A model generated the notes under the pieces. It did no database searches. It worked only from the letters and a program-made list of their open reading frames with translations, and was not told the origin of the DNA. Below are positions 46,354-60,587 of a stretch of 64,000 nt of DNA, in pieces (position 1 is the stretch's first letter; the number at the start of each line of letters is the position of its first letter). A program made the position numbers and the translations under genes. This DNA is from Arctopsyche grandis (Eukaryota; Arthropoda; Insecta; Trichoptera; Hydropsychidae), in assembly GCF_051622035.1 (NCBI RefSeq), contig NC_135360.1, forward strand, positions 12,824,001-12,888,000, in the 5' to 3' direction.

Positions 46354-47390
46354 CTACATATCTACATATATTCTATCGCTTCAAAAAATGATCTATTTCA
46401 CATTAAGTAGGTATTTTACATTTAGTAGGTAATAAAAATTGTATATTTTTCACATTTTCAACATGCTTTTACAATAAGGGCTTAGATAAATGCACGCATT
46501 TGTTTCAAAGAATATTAACATAGTACCACATAGTGGTAGATTTAAATTTTTGCAATTATGCCAACGATACGTTAAGAATGTAACCTTATTAAGGCAACGT
46601 GAGTGCGATCTTGAAACAATATGTCGGTCGCGATAATAAGCTCGTAACAACAATTATAAGGAATCGAGAGATAAAAAATATATTATTTATATAATAAATG
46701 CAAGAACCCTGACATTAATTTTAATGTAAGACCGCATCACTCGAATTTTCCGAACGCAACGGGAAAATCGCAGATTGAACTTGAAAAATACTGGTCAAGG
46801 TCGCATACATAGGAGTCAGCCAAACCGCTTAAAATGTCACAAACAACACATGTTTATGATAATTATGTACGTGTATCGAATCTGGTAATGGATTTTCATC
46901 GAACAATAGGAAATATATGTAGTAATAATATATAAGCACGTTATGTAAAATTGCACTGTATGTTACTTGACTTCACTTTGTACTATGGGAAAGTTCATAT
47001 TTTTGTTAGGGTGTGAATGTAACACATGATCTAGTTACGTATAACTACATAGTAATAATATGATGACCGGGTCTATTTGCTGACTATCATTACTGGGAAA
47101 ATTTCATGAGAGCTTTATTGATGCATTATTTCATTGAGAGAATAGAGAGAGCCCTTTGTGCATAGTCATTTACGACCTTGAATGTTTCCTATGTGTAATT
47201 GAAGCTTCTGAAAAATATATACATCACACCTTTAAATTGATTGTGGATTAATGTAATGTTCTTCCTGATGAGATCACATCGAAAAGTTTAATCTCAACTA
47301 CTGAGTCATGTGTGACTTTTGTCGTGATTGAAAAATTGTTATGTTGCTAGGATCACAATGATAATCGACATTCAAACTTAAATAGTCAGC

Positions 47391-47655
47391 AGCATAGCTC
47401 GGTGTTTGCATTAATGCTAACCAACGAGAGTTTTTATTTATATTTAATAAAACAAATATTTATCCCGAGTATAATCTATAGTGCTGCTGGCCAAACTTGG
47501 ATATTTGTGACTCAAAATCGATCGTTTCCTATCAGAGTTTGCCAATCTATCTGATTTCATTGTTGAAGTGGTTCCTCAATCAAATTGACAAAAATCATCC
47601 TACCCAATATGTCACCACTATTTGAATATGATTTGAATAAGTTTAATACCATATA
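47391..47655 (+). mobile_element. SINE copy, degraded
   Basis: CAGCAGCATAGCTCGGTG head-like start, then GATCGTTTCCTATCAGAGTT, GCCAATCTATCTGATTTCAT and CATCCTACCCAATATGTCAC in family order. Confidence 0.55.
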
Positions 47656-47993
47656 TGTCGCTCAGGGACAGTCCGTAATGAAATCATAAGGAAGTATAAA
47701 ATATAAAAATAAATAAATATAGTTTTTCTGGTTGAATTACTAACTAACTTTTAAGCTAACGCCTTCAATTAGTCGTTATCGGAGAAAAATTGAGCATGAA
47801 ATTCTTGGAGCAACCATTGTACAGTACCTTTTTTAACAGAGCCCAAATCACAAACAATCATTAGTTTATGAGCCTTTATATTATATTTAATTACCACCCG
47901 CTTAAATCATACATAAAGTTTGGGGGTCCCTTGTGTAACATCAATTCTCGTAAAATGAACTCTCCATTTCTATACTTGATACTAGGATCATCA

Positions 47994-48153
47994 TCAGAAA
48001 CCAGCGGCCAGGATTCTTTTATGCCCAAAAATTGGTTTTCTATTGTCAATTACTATCATCAACCTTTTTTTGCTCTCTTGCTTTGTAGCACAAAAGTAAT
48101 TGACAATAGTGAACCATTTTTGTGCATAAAAGAATCCTGGCCGCTGATCTCTG
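47994..48153. repeat. Hairpin with ~58-bp arms
   Basis: Arms 47994-48053 and 48095-48153; GGCCAGGATTCTTTTATG pairs with CATAAAAGAATCCTGGCC and CTATTGTCAATTACT with AGTAATTGACAATAG. The loop is about 40 nt. Confidence 0.85.
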
Positions 48154-51139
48154 ATTAACATTAGTAATCATTCCAAAAACATTTTCCATTATCATTAGTA
48201 ATCATTCCACTATGATACGACTTATCTCAACTTTTAATGAATCATTAAATGCAAATTTATAATATTATTTTAAATAAAATTATTATTCTAGAACTTTCAA
48301 CTTAAAAGGTTTTGGTTTCATTACATACATATGCATGCAACTGTAAAAAACATAACATTATTAATCTTATTCAAAATTGATGACAAATTATATTCAAGTA
48401 TAGAAACGTTGATGACAAACATATTCAAGTACAGAGTTCATTTAACGAGAATTGATGAAACCGAGCCCACCGAATGTTTGGTACAAAAAATTCCTATTAT
48501 AACAATTATTAATATGATAAAAATTAAACTGAATTCAATGCTACCAAAATACCGATCAAAAATTCAATTTAAAGCAATATCAATATGAACTTGATGAAAT
48601 GTCATTTTTATTTGAAGAAAAAAAAAGCATATAAAAAATAAAAAACCGCAATTATTTTTGTGGAAATCAAATATCATTATGTATATTTTAGTTAAATTAT
48701 AAGAAAAAATGAAATCGATTCACTTTTACAGTAAGTGCCAAGGATTTGCGAAAGTATTCCTATGATAGATTACTCTTAAAAGCAATATATTTATGTACAT
48801 ATATATAATAAAAAATAAAAAAAATAGTTTGTACTAATATCTGAAACGATTATTTTACAATTAGGCATCGTATTTAATTAAAACATAATATTTACAAATT
48901 ACACAGATTAAAATACGAATGCATTCAAATGTACATATGTATGTATCGTTACGTATGAATAAGGTCAAGAGCTTAAGGCTTTTTATTGGAAAAAATGAAT
49001 ATCCTTTCATAGAAACGATTTGTCAACATTTTATATTATACTCCAGAGCTAATAATTCTATCAATAAGTTCACCTTTGTTCCTTTCAGAACTAGAATTAT
49101 TACGATTAGAATCTAGGATTCTTAAAATCTGTACGTAATGCCTACTTTTAGAGGTTTAAGATTGATGGTAATGATAACCAAATCAATGCATTCTGAGAAG
49201 AGAACACTTGTTGTGTTACAAAAACAAATTTTACAATGAATTTATTTGTAAAAGCATTATACGGGAAAACCTTTTCAACTCGTGTACGTCACACATTGAA
49301 AAATTTGTCACCGATAATTTAACACAATGACTTTGTAAAGCAATTGCTTTATATTCAAAACACAAATGAATTTTTAAAAGTTTTAAGATCTGAAAAATAA
49401 ACAAATGAAAATCACCTGCATGTACGTAATATATTCGAGTCGTTAAGCTTTCAATGAAAATATTCAAATTGATAAATGATACAAAATTTATTACGCTGAT
49501 TAATTTTGTCAATTAATTGCTGACTGTTGTTACTCAATCGATTGGGTCAATAGCATTGCGGAGCAAGACCGATAATCTTCAATCAATCAATCTTTCAAGC
49601 TGATCATTGATAAGTGATAACTTTTAAATACTTAATTCGCTTGTCATTCATTTATAAAACCTCATACAAGAATAAGTCTTGGCGAGATGTACACGGATGA
49701 TTTCGATGCCTACAAAGTGACGTATTTTTTATTATACGTCTGCTCAATGTTCAAAGAAGTTTTTTTTACATACACGTGTAAAAATATACATTTATGCACA
49801 CCTGAATGCTTACAAACAACAATAGAACGATTCGTCAATGCGCACATACTATTACACCCAACGATTACAACTAAAACAATTTTTCATATCGAATTTGAAT
49901 AAATTAAGCTAAATTGAGTATGCTTAACTGTTATCTGTATACAGATTAATTTAATGCGATTTAAATTAATACAATGTTCTATTAAACTTGGAGATATGAA
50001 TCGTTGAATCTAGGTCCACCCACTTATATACATACTTACACCATCACGTGTGAGAAAATTCGCAAGTGTATCATTATATTAAGAAAAAATTGCAAGGATA
50101 TGATTTTGAATGTTTTAATTGCACATTTCGCTGTTATTTTTTACGGTCACGGTCGATTCGTTTTCGCTCCATGATTTGTTAAGCTTCGTCGATTTTGATT
50201 TTGATCTGTCCGCTCGTTTGATAACGTTTCGTTATATTTTTTCGCAATTAAATTTTATTATACTATCGGATCGACTTTAATTAATAACCAAGTTTATGTT
50301 GCAGCTTTTGCTTTATCTTTGCTTTGTAATTGTATTATACTTGGGCACGTATCATGCTAAAAATCGGTTTTATTGTAATGTGTGTTGTGCAATGCAACGT
50401 GACTAATATGATCACATCAAATTGCACATAATGTAGTGCAATTTGTATGTTTATTATGGATCTATTTTCACGTTTAAAACCACATCTTCGATATACCCTG
50501 AATGTGTATATTGTATTTAAAAACTTGCATTGATGAATTAAATAGGGTTACAGTCAAATTTGAAATTATACATACACGTCGGTGTCAATTTGCTATAGTA
50601 ATTTGTCTTTTGTACAGTGGATTTCATGGCCTTAAAATAAACATGTATAATTTATTATTATCACGTACGACCTTTTCGCACTGAAAATTCGCTTTTTATT
50701 GAAAAACCTCCTGGTGGTTTTTCCCATTATATGGACATACATATGTACATTATATAAATATCAATTGATTGAATTCGATTGAATTATTTCGGCCGAACTA
50801 TGACAGTGGAGCGTTTCGAGGTTGTTCGATTCGTCAAAGCATCAAATCGTTAGAATTGTTTCATGCCTGAAAAAACATGAACGAAAATGCAATTTGCGAT
50901 AAAAAAATTACAATTTGCTTCTCGTAAGAAATAATAATACAGAAAAGAAAAAAGGCGAAACAAATCTTAACTTTCACATCCGCACCGTTAACCCTTTAGT
51001 TAACAAAATGTGCTATTCTTGTACCGCAAATACAGATAAACATTGAGAAATTCGATTTAATGGGTTAAAAATTACATTTTTGTTAAATTATAAAAAAATC
51101 TAGTTTATGTATACACAAATTACATTCCAATTGTTCACT

Positions 51140-51545
51140 CCAGTTCGTTCATGAAAATTCCAGTTTGTTTATACGGGAACTATTGGTTTTAGTTTAAGTG
51201 CTAACAGTCAAAAGCTACATATATTCAAATAAATTCACCAGGTTTCGCAAGAATCTCTTAGTTGTCCAAACTTTTGAGCTGTCAAAATGCCAAGTGTTTA
51301 AACGGAATATCCTGTGGAAAGTACATTACAACGTTGCTATTAAAAATGCAACACAGGTCAAGCATACATATGTATGTACATACATAGAGGATAGGACAAA
51401 CGATTGAAAATACTTATACATATACCCAACAGTTTATGCATGAACAAACTAGTTCGTTTGTCAATTTTTTCTTCTGTGCACACTATAACTAACCAGATTG
51501 GTTAATATATGAACAAACTAGTATGTTCATGAATTTACGAAATGT
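51140..51545. repeat. Region with blocks shared, inverted, with 31.1-31.86 kb
   Basis: ACAAACTAGTATGTTCATGA and GAACAAACTAGTTCGTTTGT are the complements of blocks at 31130 and 31824. Repeated ACTAGTT/CGTTCATGA phrases lie within. Confidence 0.5.
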
Positions 51546-51663
51546 ATTCTTAGACTAGCTAAATAATTTAATATATAAGTGACTTTTCTCTATTCGGACC
51601 AAAAGTTTCCCATCCTTTCGAAAAGTTAGAATACATATTTACATTTATTTTAAATTAATATAT

Positions 51664-52025
51664 TGTAACGTGGGAACATGAGAGAGAGTATCCATTGTAT
51701 AAGTGGATTCGTGAGTGAACAAAAGAGACCCAAGATTCGGCTAAAGGGACTAAGTAAGTGCCCGAACAAAGGATACTCTGGAGTTCTCACAGACCCTGGC
51801 GAGTTCGTGCGTAAACAATAGACTCGTCAGGGTAGACACACGTATGGATCGGGGAAGCTGTGCTGTGCAACTTGTCCTTTATAAGGAGGTACACACGGTA
51901 AATTAGATATTCTGGAGTGAACGGTAGTTCCGTATGGACCTCTCGAATCGTTGAATAAATGCTGTGATGTAACTTTTTCCTTTTATTTGGATCCTGAACT
52001 AACCCCTAAGTTTCAATCTTATACA
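51664..52025 (+). mobile_element. Probable solo LTR
   Basis: Begins TGTAACGTGGGAACATGAGA, has TATAAGG at 51880-51886 and AATAAA at 51954-51959 in LTR order (U3, R, U5), and ends near ..TTATACA. About 360 bp; composition differs from its flanks. The second LTR and internal genes are absent. The right edge and target duplication are not fixed. Confidence 0.5.
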
Positions 52026-53754
52026 TACATATATGAAAGGCCAAACACAAAGTTAAAAATAGTTTTGATTTTATCACTATTTTGAAGATTAAATAATTTA
52101 TAAAATATATATCCCATGCTCAAGCCCATTTATTATGAACATCGTTTTTGTAATAACAATAAATCAGGGGACTATACACATACGAAAATTATCTATTTAA
52201 ATTATTGTAAGCTAATTTTTTCTCTCAACATTTTGCCATCTGACATTTCACCAGATGATATTGAAAAGGATTTGATACGTGATTTGAATATGAAAAAAAT
52301 AGCAGCAAAATTGCATTAACATTTCAATTTAGACTTTATGCTTCATGGAATCAAATCTACATATTTGATATCAGCTGTGCATATAACACCATTAAAGTGA
52401 ATATATTATATTTACGTAGGTACGAATTATAAACCAATAATTCGGATGTAATGCCTTGAAGTTTATTCCAATTTGTACGATTTGATTGATACTTTCATAA
52501 CTATAACAATACAATCTAAAATGTATTAATTTTCAATCGTTAATGATACACATTTCGAAGATGAAGGTCTTTTCTGAGTTTACACTGCAATTACACATCA
52601 TCATGCACCGGTAATAACACCTAACGTGCACGGTATCGTTGCGATTCATAGCATATTTTCCACGTGTACGACTTCACAGCTTCGCAACATTGGACTGGGA
52701 GTGACCGGTCGATTCAAAATATGGCAATATTCAAACGATTCAGTGGCCTCGTCGTGGAACCGTGACAGACTTGTGTTTACAATGTGTGCAACACAATAGA
52801 AAAAAAAATAACAACATGTGTTTGTGTATATTTGCATTTTAGTTGCAAGATGAGTTTATTGACATCCGATTACACAATTATGCGAAAATTTCCCATGTAT
52901 TGAACATAATTGCACAAATGCGCAAACGACCCAAAAATGAAGTGAGTCTATCGGCAAGGTTTGCGTTGTTGGATTAAGCCACTAGGAAGCTGGCATTTCA
53001 TCGGCGGGTCAATATTTGAAGTTTATTTTGTAATTTAACCCGACTTCTACCAAATATGTACATGATAACTCGACTTTTATAGAAATTTCTGAGTTGCCAA
53101 TGACCTAAACTATCCCTGAGGGTATATGGCGCCCCTAGGCAGATTGGTTTATACCGCCCCATCATTATTTTTTTTTAAACAATAAATTTTACACGTTGAA
53201 GAAAAATATATTAAAAAAGCCATGTGAAATGCAAAGGAGGTATGTAAAAATAAAGTTATTTTATAATAATATTCTTCATTCCGCATTCGTTCATCTTTGT
53301 TCGTTTCCATGTTTACTTTTTTCAATTTTATCGCAATATTGAACATTGCCTCCTGCAAAATATTTCACAACTTTTCGTTGCATCTATAATCCTGTATATG
53401 GAATATGTATTGTAATACTCGTTTACTAGCAATGCAAGAATGAGAACAGCACTGTGGGTTACTTTTAATATTTTCGTTGAATTCATACTGAATATTTCGT
53501 TTAAGGTCACCTTTCAGTAGTATTTTACTAAAATGCAATACCAAGTAACCATTTGTACCGACGACAGTTTGACAATTTTTATTCGCAAGACGTTGATATT
53601 TGACGGTCGACTTCTGCGTCCTGTAAATTGTTTATATTATAAATATTTTAAAGTCAGTATTGTTACTTCGAGTAGAAATAATGAAGTTGAATATAAAATG
53701 ATTTATAAATTCAAAGAAAGTCAATTATTTTCAATTTTATAATCAAAAAAATAG

Positions 53755-53845
53755 GAAAAACGAGTGCGCCTCACAGCGCCCCTTGGATATGGAGCCCCTA
53801 GACACGTGCCTAGTCTGCTGCCCCTTTAAGCCGGCCCTGCATATA
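53755..53845 (-). mobile_element. hAT-like terminal fragment
   Basis: On the minus strand it starts CAGGGCCGGCTTAAAGGGGC followed by 'gcagactaggcacgtgtctaggggc', a common hAT-type terminus. Related GC-rich text ('gcgcccctaggcag') at 53128-53142 may be the other end, which would give a ~730-bp element. Confidence 0.4.
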
Positions 53846-54234
53846 CATATGTATGTATGCATTTATAAAATTTCTTCATTCAAGACAGAAAATATTGTAC
53901 ACTATGTACCTACATATTTCCACCAGGTACTGTTTCAATAAAAAAACGACTATTTCAAAACTAATGTAATTTTATTTCATCATTTTGTATTTGCCTAAGC
54001 CTATATGTAGGTACATACATATGTATGTATATAAAAAAAATGTTACGTCTATTAGAAAGAATTTTAAAATTCAACACAATCTGTACACAATCTTATAAAA
54101 ATATTAAAATAACAAAAGGACCGCAAAAAATAAATATTCAAAAGAAGCCTATTTAAGTGCCTATAGAAGTGTATTTTTTATTTATTCATAAGTAATATGA
54201 GATTGAAATAACAATGGGTGTGTCACGTAGTTAG

Positions 54235-54415
54235 AATAACGGACAGTCGGACGGACGGATCATCGAAAGAAGTGCTCGAATACTACCCGAAAGGATTTAA
54301 AAGCGTGCAAAGGAAGAAATTTAAACAATGTGATAGCTAAACAAAACAGAGACGAGTGCTGGAGAAGGCTGCATCGAGCAGTAGAAGACGAGTGGCTGTA
54401 AATGATGATGATGGT
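54235..54415 (+). mobile_element. Degraded LINE ORF2 C-terminal fragment
   Basis: Frames give EVLEYYPKGFK and, later in another frame, ECWRRLHRAVEDEWL, in the order seen after the WYP block of LINE proteins. Short and frameshifted. Confidence 0.45.
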
Positions 54416-56077
54416 GACATAAGTAATTAGTCACGAATAGCTAATCTTTTAAGTACTATAAAGCAGTCAAAAAATAATATGTATATTATTTATAATATGA
54501 TAATAATGTCCAGTACATATGTATATCGATTTGGACTCAAAAGGGTTAACTGTAATAAAACAACGAGCAATACATATGTACAAATGTATATACATACACT
54601 TGATCATTAACATATTATATCACGAACCAGACGTGACATTTTTGGCGTTGAAAATATTTTTACTCGACGGTTCAACTTTCGAATTTAAGCCATCATTTTT
54701 GACAATATAAACAATGATGACATTAAAACAAATATGAAAAAAAATCTTTCAGAGAGCGATTGAATGCAAAATTTACACAGCATGTTTTTAAATTGACGGC
54801 AATGTAAATCGTACTGTTGTAAATTCGCCCAAATGCAGATCGCATTCAAGAAATGTACTTTTATTTTTAATATTGCATAAAAATATAAGCGACTTAATTT
54901 CTTTCGAGATCGTGTCGCTTATCGTCGGTAGTGAAATTCAAATTACGTGAAAGTGAAGCAATTCCCTTCCATTGACATAGAAATTTACGTCAGCTAAAAC
55001 GACATTATAATTTCACCTCAATTCAATGTAGACATGAATAAGATGTTTACATTGTGTTGATGATTAACAACATGTGTTTTCATAAAAATTCCATTAACAG
55101 ACAATGATGATTTTATTTATTTGGTGACGACTGTATGTACTTCAAAATTCATCGTAACGATCTGAATTACATCTAAGAAGGTATAATGTTTTCACACGTT
55201 AAATTATTTATAAAATAAATATGTACATGTGAACAAAGAATGACACGGTTATTTTGAATCATCTGTAGAAATCTTTAAAAAAATTGTTTATTATTCAATG
55301 TTTCGACGTTGCCAATATATTCAAAGCGATTGTTGTATTTCTTTTAGTATTTATGAAATGAGTTATATTTATGTACATATGTTTAATTTGATAAACATAC
55401 ATACATGCATTCGCTTTTGAAATCAATTTTTAAATATAATATATAAATAATGATTGTCATATCTATTGCAAACAGCCTTCAACGATTCATTTGAAAACGA
55501 AAATTGATCCACTATGTAGTTATAATTCCTGCACACAGTGAAAAATTCAAATGCTGCTACATATACATATATCTAACAAAGTGTAAATGAAATATTTTGA
55601 TATGAATATACATACATATGTATATACAAATTAAGATATGTATATATGTATATAATACCAAAAATATCCTAATGTTCACACAAATATGCAATAAACGTTT
55701 ATTGTAATCAAAATGAAAAATCAAAAAATATCATTGGTTATATTGTATTTTCTTCGTTTTCGTTCACTTGTAGTATTAATACTTGCAATATTAATTAATA
55801 ATAAAGGTTTTCAATAACCTTTCAAATGACTGATTAAATGTAACTATTTCAACGACTTGAACGATAAGGAAATTAAATTATAAACTAGTTATGAAATTGA
55901 TTTTGAAATTTTGTTAATAGACAACAATTAATTTGTATTTGGTGAATATACATACGTGTCAAAAAGATTTTTTGTTTTGAATGTAGATATAAATAATACT
56001 ATTGATTATTCCAAGAAACGAATGAGAAAATTGGTTAATCGGTTAACTCTTTTGTTTTTTTTTTTATTTAAATCTAA

Positions 56078-56232
56078 TATATAATTTCGAAAGATACTTT
56101 GTATGTTAGTATATTTTGGTTCGTAGAATCCGTGACGTTAAATTTAATAAAAAAAAAATGAATATTCAATTAAATTTAAGTTTAAGCGGTTTATATTAAA
56201 AATACCGAGGGAAGCCGGGTAAAACAACAAAA
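56078..56232 (+). repeat. Family A repeat
   Basis: TAATATATAATTTCGAAAGA, GTAGAATCCGTGACG, AAGCGGTTTATATT and GAAGCCGGGTAAAAC in family order; internally shortened. Confidence 0.7.
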
Positions 56233-58552
56233 ACATGTAAAATAATGCCATAAATTTTACATAAAAGACATATTAGATCAATGCGACTTTAATGTAATCC
56301 ATATTATTGAAATATTTTAATGGTTGATATTAAATTTTTATAAAAAGCAATACATACATATATAATGAGTTATAATCGGCAGTTATATTTTCAATCTTCC
56401 TAATAAAAAATCTATCAATCAATAAATCACATACATATATTTACTATGAATTATAAAAAAATTTACATCTAGTTTCATTTGTTTTATAAATAATCGTACT
56501 GAATAACATTTAATATTCAAAATCTAACTAATGATATGAATTTTTGGTGAGCATTGATTATAGATTGTTTGTTACCAATATGGTATACATACGCCCGCTT
56601 ACAGAAAGAAAAGACAATATGTTTCCGGTCTATCATGGACGAGAAAGAACAATTTTACAATTGACAAATGTCCTAACGGTTAAATTGCTTTGTTTATATT
56701 ATGTCCGAACGATCATTATCTATAAGGACACGAATGCGACCTCACAATTTCGAACCCATCTTCTAACACAATTTTAAAATATTTAAACACACTTAAATAC
56801 ATAAATTAATCATGTATACATGTAGTTCACAAGTCACTTACCTTCGGTTACGAAAAAATCCTCTTAAAAGATGTATTTTACAATTTCATAAATGGCACTT
56901 TTCAATATTCAGCCATGCGGTTCAAATAAGTATATATATTTATTAAGATCACACAAAATGTTATACTATGTATGTATGTATGTAAATTCAAATCGGCACA
57001 CTTTTATGTAAAAAAACACGCTTTCGTAAACTGAAAATGTTCTATTTGTTTGGAAAACTGGTTGCGAACGTGAAGGCGCTGCGCGCGAAATTTTCCCGAA
57101 TTTCCGGTTGCAAAGTTTTCCCTCGTGAAAATTTATGCCAATTGGTTGATTGATACAAGTTGACCAACCCCGACCAACTGCCGACAACTCGACGACTTCT
57201 TGCCTCTTAAATGCTTTGACGGATACGCTACTCTCGCTAAAATGCAGACGTTCTCAACTCCAATTGGCAAACTCAATGTATATGTATACTTGTATGTGAA
57301 TAACAACCAAAGAAGTTAGAACATATTATTTTATTTATTCAACATTAGGTGGGAAAAAGTAAAAAGTTTGAACGTATCAGTATTATTTAATGTATTTGAA
57401 AAAAACTACTAAAATAGCAACATACAATAAAAATCTTATTTTTTATTATACATATATATGTATCTGTACATAAACATACATATATTTATTTATTACATAC
57501 CTCCTTTACGTTTCACTTACAATTTTAATTCAGGAAAAAGTTTGCCTCTTATCCGATCGTTTTCATACATTGCCATATTGCTAATTTTGGTCATCAATAT
57601 AAGTAAATGGATCCTCCGCCACTACGATAGAGATAAAATATCGTTTAAGAAGCTTTTCAAGTCCGAACATTTTTAATCTCGGTGACAGTTGGTAGTCATT
57701 AATTTTATACATAGATGGCGGTAGTAAAAAAAATTTATTTGTGTTTTTATTCAAAATAATAATTTAAGTTGTAACTCAATGATTATAAATAAATTCATGC
57801 CATTATATTTATTGTTTATACATAAATTAATTATACATATAATTTTATAAATTATCTCAAAAAATCTAACCTAACCTGAAGTATATTTCTCGTAGTTTAA
57901 TAGACTTGTAAACACCTGTGTTGCATCCACACATCAATGATATCGTTTTGAATACAAATCGAGCGATAGTCAGCTCAGTGTCAATCCACATTTCATACAA
58001 TGCAGTGGACAAAAGTCACTATGTACATACATACATATAATATATTATATTTACTTTTAAATGCTTTTTATTATTACGAAATTATGTTCACAATCCATCT
58101 TATATCTATTTTAATAGCTAATGATCTACTGATCATTTTCTATTTTACAATTTAATTTAATTTGGTTAGTAATCATAGTATTATATTATTATAATGTTAA
58201 TTTACAGCATAATAGGAAAAAGAGCTCATATAGAATATATTATATAATATATGTAGTATGTACTCAAATATTTTAATTTTCAATGAACATCAAATACAAA
58301 CTACAAATCAATTTTATTACGTTTTTAACTAATTGCTTTTAGATATTAAGTAATGACAGTTAAATTTATAAAATTTAAAAAACATGCTTTTTTCGTTGCT
58401 TGTTCAATTTGATTAATTCTCAAAGTTAACATTTACATTCAAAAATTTCAAAAGTCAAAATACCAATTTATTTAACAAACTTCCATTATTTCGCAAAATT
58501 CATTTTTAATAATTCTAAAAGAAAAATTAATATACATATATTTATATTACAC

Positions 58553-58728
58553 TAGTGGTTTTACCCGGCTTCGCTCGCTATTTCTAATATAAACCGCTGA
58601 AACATGGCTAATCTAATAGTAAACATTTTATTAAATATATTTGAATATTCACTTTTTCGATGACGTCACGGATTTGACGAACCCAACAAACATACAAAGT
58701 CTCTTTCGAAATTATATATTAGATAATA
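58553..58728 (-). repeat. Family A repeat
   Basis: Minus orientation: CTAGTGGTTTTACCCGGCTT, CTAATATAAACCGCTGAAAC, GATGACGTCACGGATTTGAC and CAAAGTCTCTTTCGAAATTA. Confidence 0.7.
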
Positions 58729-59107
58729 CATACTTACATATATGTATGATAAATCTACATAATATTCATAACTTGTGATCTACATATAATTTATATACTT
58801 TTTCTATAATATTCTTTATGAAATTTAGTGTTTAATTAACAAAAATGAATAATTATTCATTTACTTACAAAACGAATTAATCATTCATTATAATCTTGAC
58901 TAATCGCATAATAAAATTGAAGATAGATGGTTATATAAGTAATCCAAGCACCAACGAATGAATATAATAAACTGAAGTTAATATTTAGTAAGGTACTTGT
59001 TATATTACGGTTCAAAAAAATTGATAATTTTAATAGCTCCTTTTTGTCGGCTGCGCCTAAAATTAAAAAACATATTTTCAGTGGAAGTTTCAATGATCAA
59101 TAAAAAT

Positions 59108-59483
59108 CAGGGGCGTCATTTGGGGAGGGGGAGGGCAGCTGCCCCCCTCTAGATTTAAACGGGAATATCGACGTGGTTTAATGTACTATTATGAATTTGA
59201 ATTAAAATACTAAACTAACAAAAATAGAACATTTAAATTCTTTGGAACACTGTCAGGTATAAACTCGTTGATTTTTTCCCAGAAAAAAAAATAGTTTGTC
59301 TTGCTTTGAAAGATATCTGTAAACTTTATCCTACGAAACAAATTGTTGAATAGGATTACCTTTATATTACTGAAAAAACGATAAAATAAATAGACCCCCC
59401 CCTCTAAAGGTTATTCCTTAAGAGGGCTGTACATCCGAAACCTTAATTTTGTTGCCGTTATATCAATATATGTCGCATTCACT

Positions 59484-59574
<91 letters not shown>

Positions 59575-60039
59575 TAAGTGAATGCGACAGTTGCGCTTCG
59601 ACCAGATAAAACGTATTTTAAATTGACAAAATCGAGGTTCCGTATTCTCCTATTTTCTCCTCCGAAGCTGGACCAATTTTTAAAAAAATTTCATCATCGG
59701 TATGAAAAAGATATTTTCTGTGCAACTATACGCGTATTTTTTTTAAAATCGACCGTTAAATAAGCACGCTGGACTCTTTTCGTAGGTGTAAAAAAGAGGC
59801 GATTTTATTGATGTTTGGTGGCTCCTAGCACCTAAAAAAAATACCTAATCAAAAAAATAAAACGATAGATGCAACCCAATGGAGGATATCCATAGCATAT
59901 TAAAAAATAATTTCTCTAGTGCCATAATTGAGGAAGGGAGAAGTCTAATACGTTTGTATGGAGAAGGCGCTGGTGTCCAGCCCTCTTAATGGTCAAAAAT
60001 ATTGGAAAATATATGGGAAAAGCTGAAATGACGCCCCTG
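59108..60039. mobile_element. hAT-type non-autonomous element in the receptor intron
   Basis: Perfect 14-bp terminal inverted repeats CAGGGGCGTCATTT (59108-59121) and AAATGACGCCCCTG (60026-60039), with the G-rich subterminal run usual for such elements. No clear 8-bp duplication. It accounts for most of the 1.1-kb third intron and contains the TTAA element. Confidence 0.7.
59418..59989 (+). mobile_element. TTAA-bounded non-autonomous DNA element, copy B
   Basis: Flanked by TTAA at 59418-59421 and 59986-59989, with termini GAGGGCTG and CAGCCCTC. The body matches 32033-32544 in inverse order, including a frame starting MNATVALRPDKTYFK. It is longer than copy A because a (TA)n run (59486-59567) has expanded. 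It sits inside the hAT-type element, so it inserted later. Confidence 0.75.
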
Positions 60040-60551
60040 ATATGCATGCATATATAAAATTTTGCATTGCACATATGTAAGTTTAATACATAATGACACT
60101 ATGCGTGGAAATACACGTCAGAAACAAAAAAAAATATTCATTATTTTAAAACAAAAAATTTTATGCAATTTTTTTTAATACTAGTTACCTAGTTACCTCT
60201 GTTTTAATAGTAATTTACTTAAATTTATCCGTGTTTGATTTATCATATAAGTAGTCAATTCACCGACTACAAATGGCATGATGAAAATGAATATATCATG
60301 TATGCTACTCGCCACGTTATGACTACCCAAATGCAAATCCTACAAAATAATTATTAATTGGAATTATTTAAAAAATTCAGAAAAAGGTATTATTTTAAAA
60401 ATTTCATTCCTTTTACCTCTGCATTTAAATATGAATTCAAATAGTGCATACCGTCAATTGTTACCGAGTGATACATTGTGTGAAGTAACATAAAAAGCTA
60501 AAATATAAATAATTAGGTTTATAAAATAGAACACTAATTAGTGATAATATA

Positions 60552-60587
<36 letters not shown>

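Noticed and set aside
48331-48588. 85-codon frame on the plus strand
   Set aside because: AT-rich, no family resemblance, no splice context; expected by chance.
53117-53845. Complete hAT-type element of about 730 bp
   Set aside because: Only the right end matches hAT-like termini; the left end does not form a clear inverted repeat, so only the right fragment was listed.
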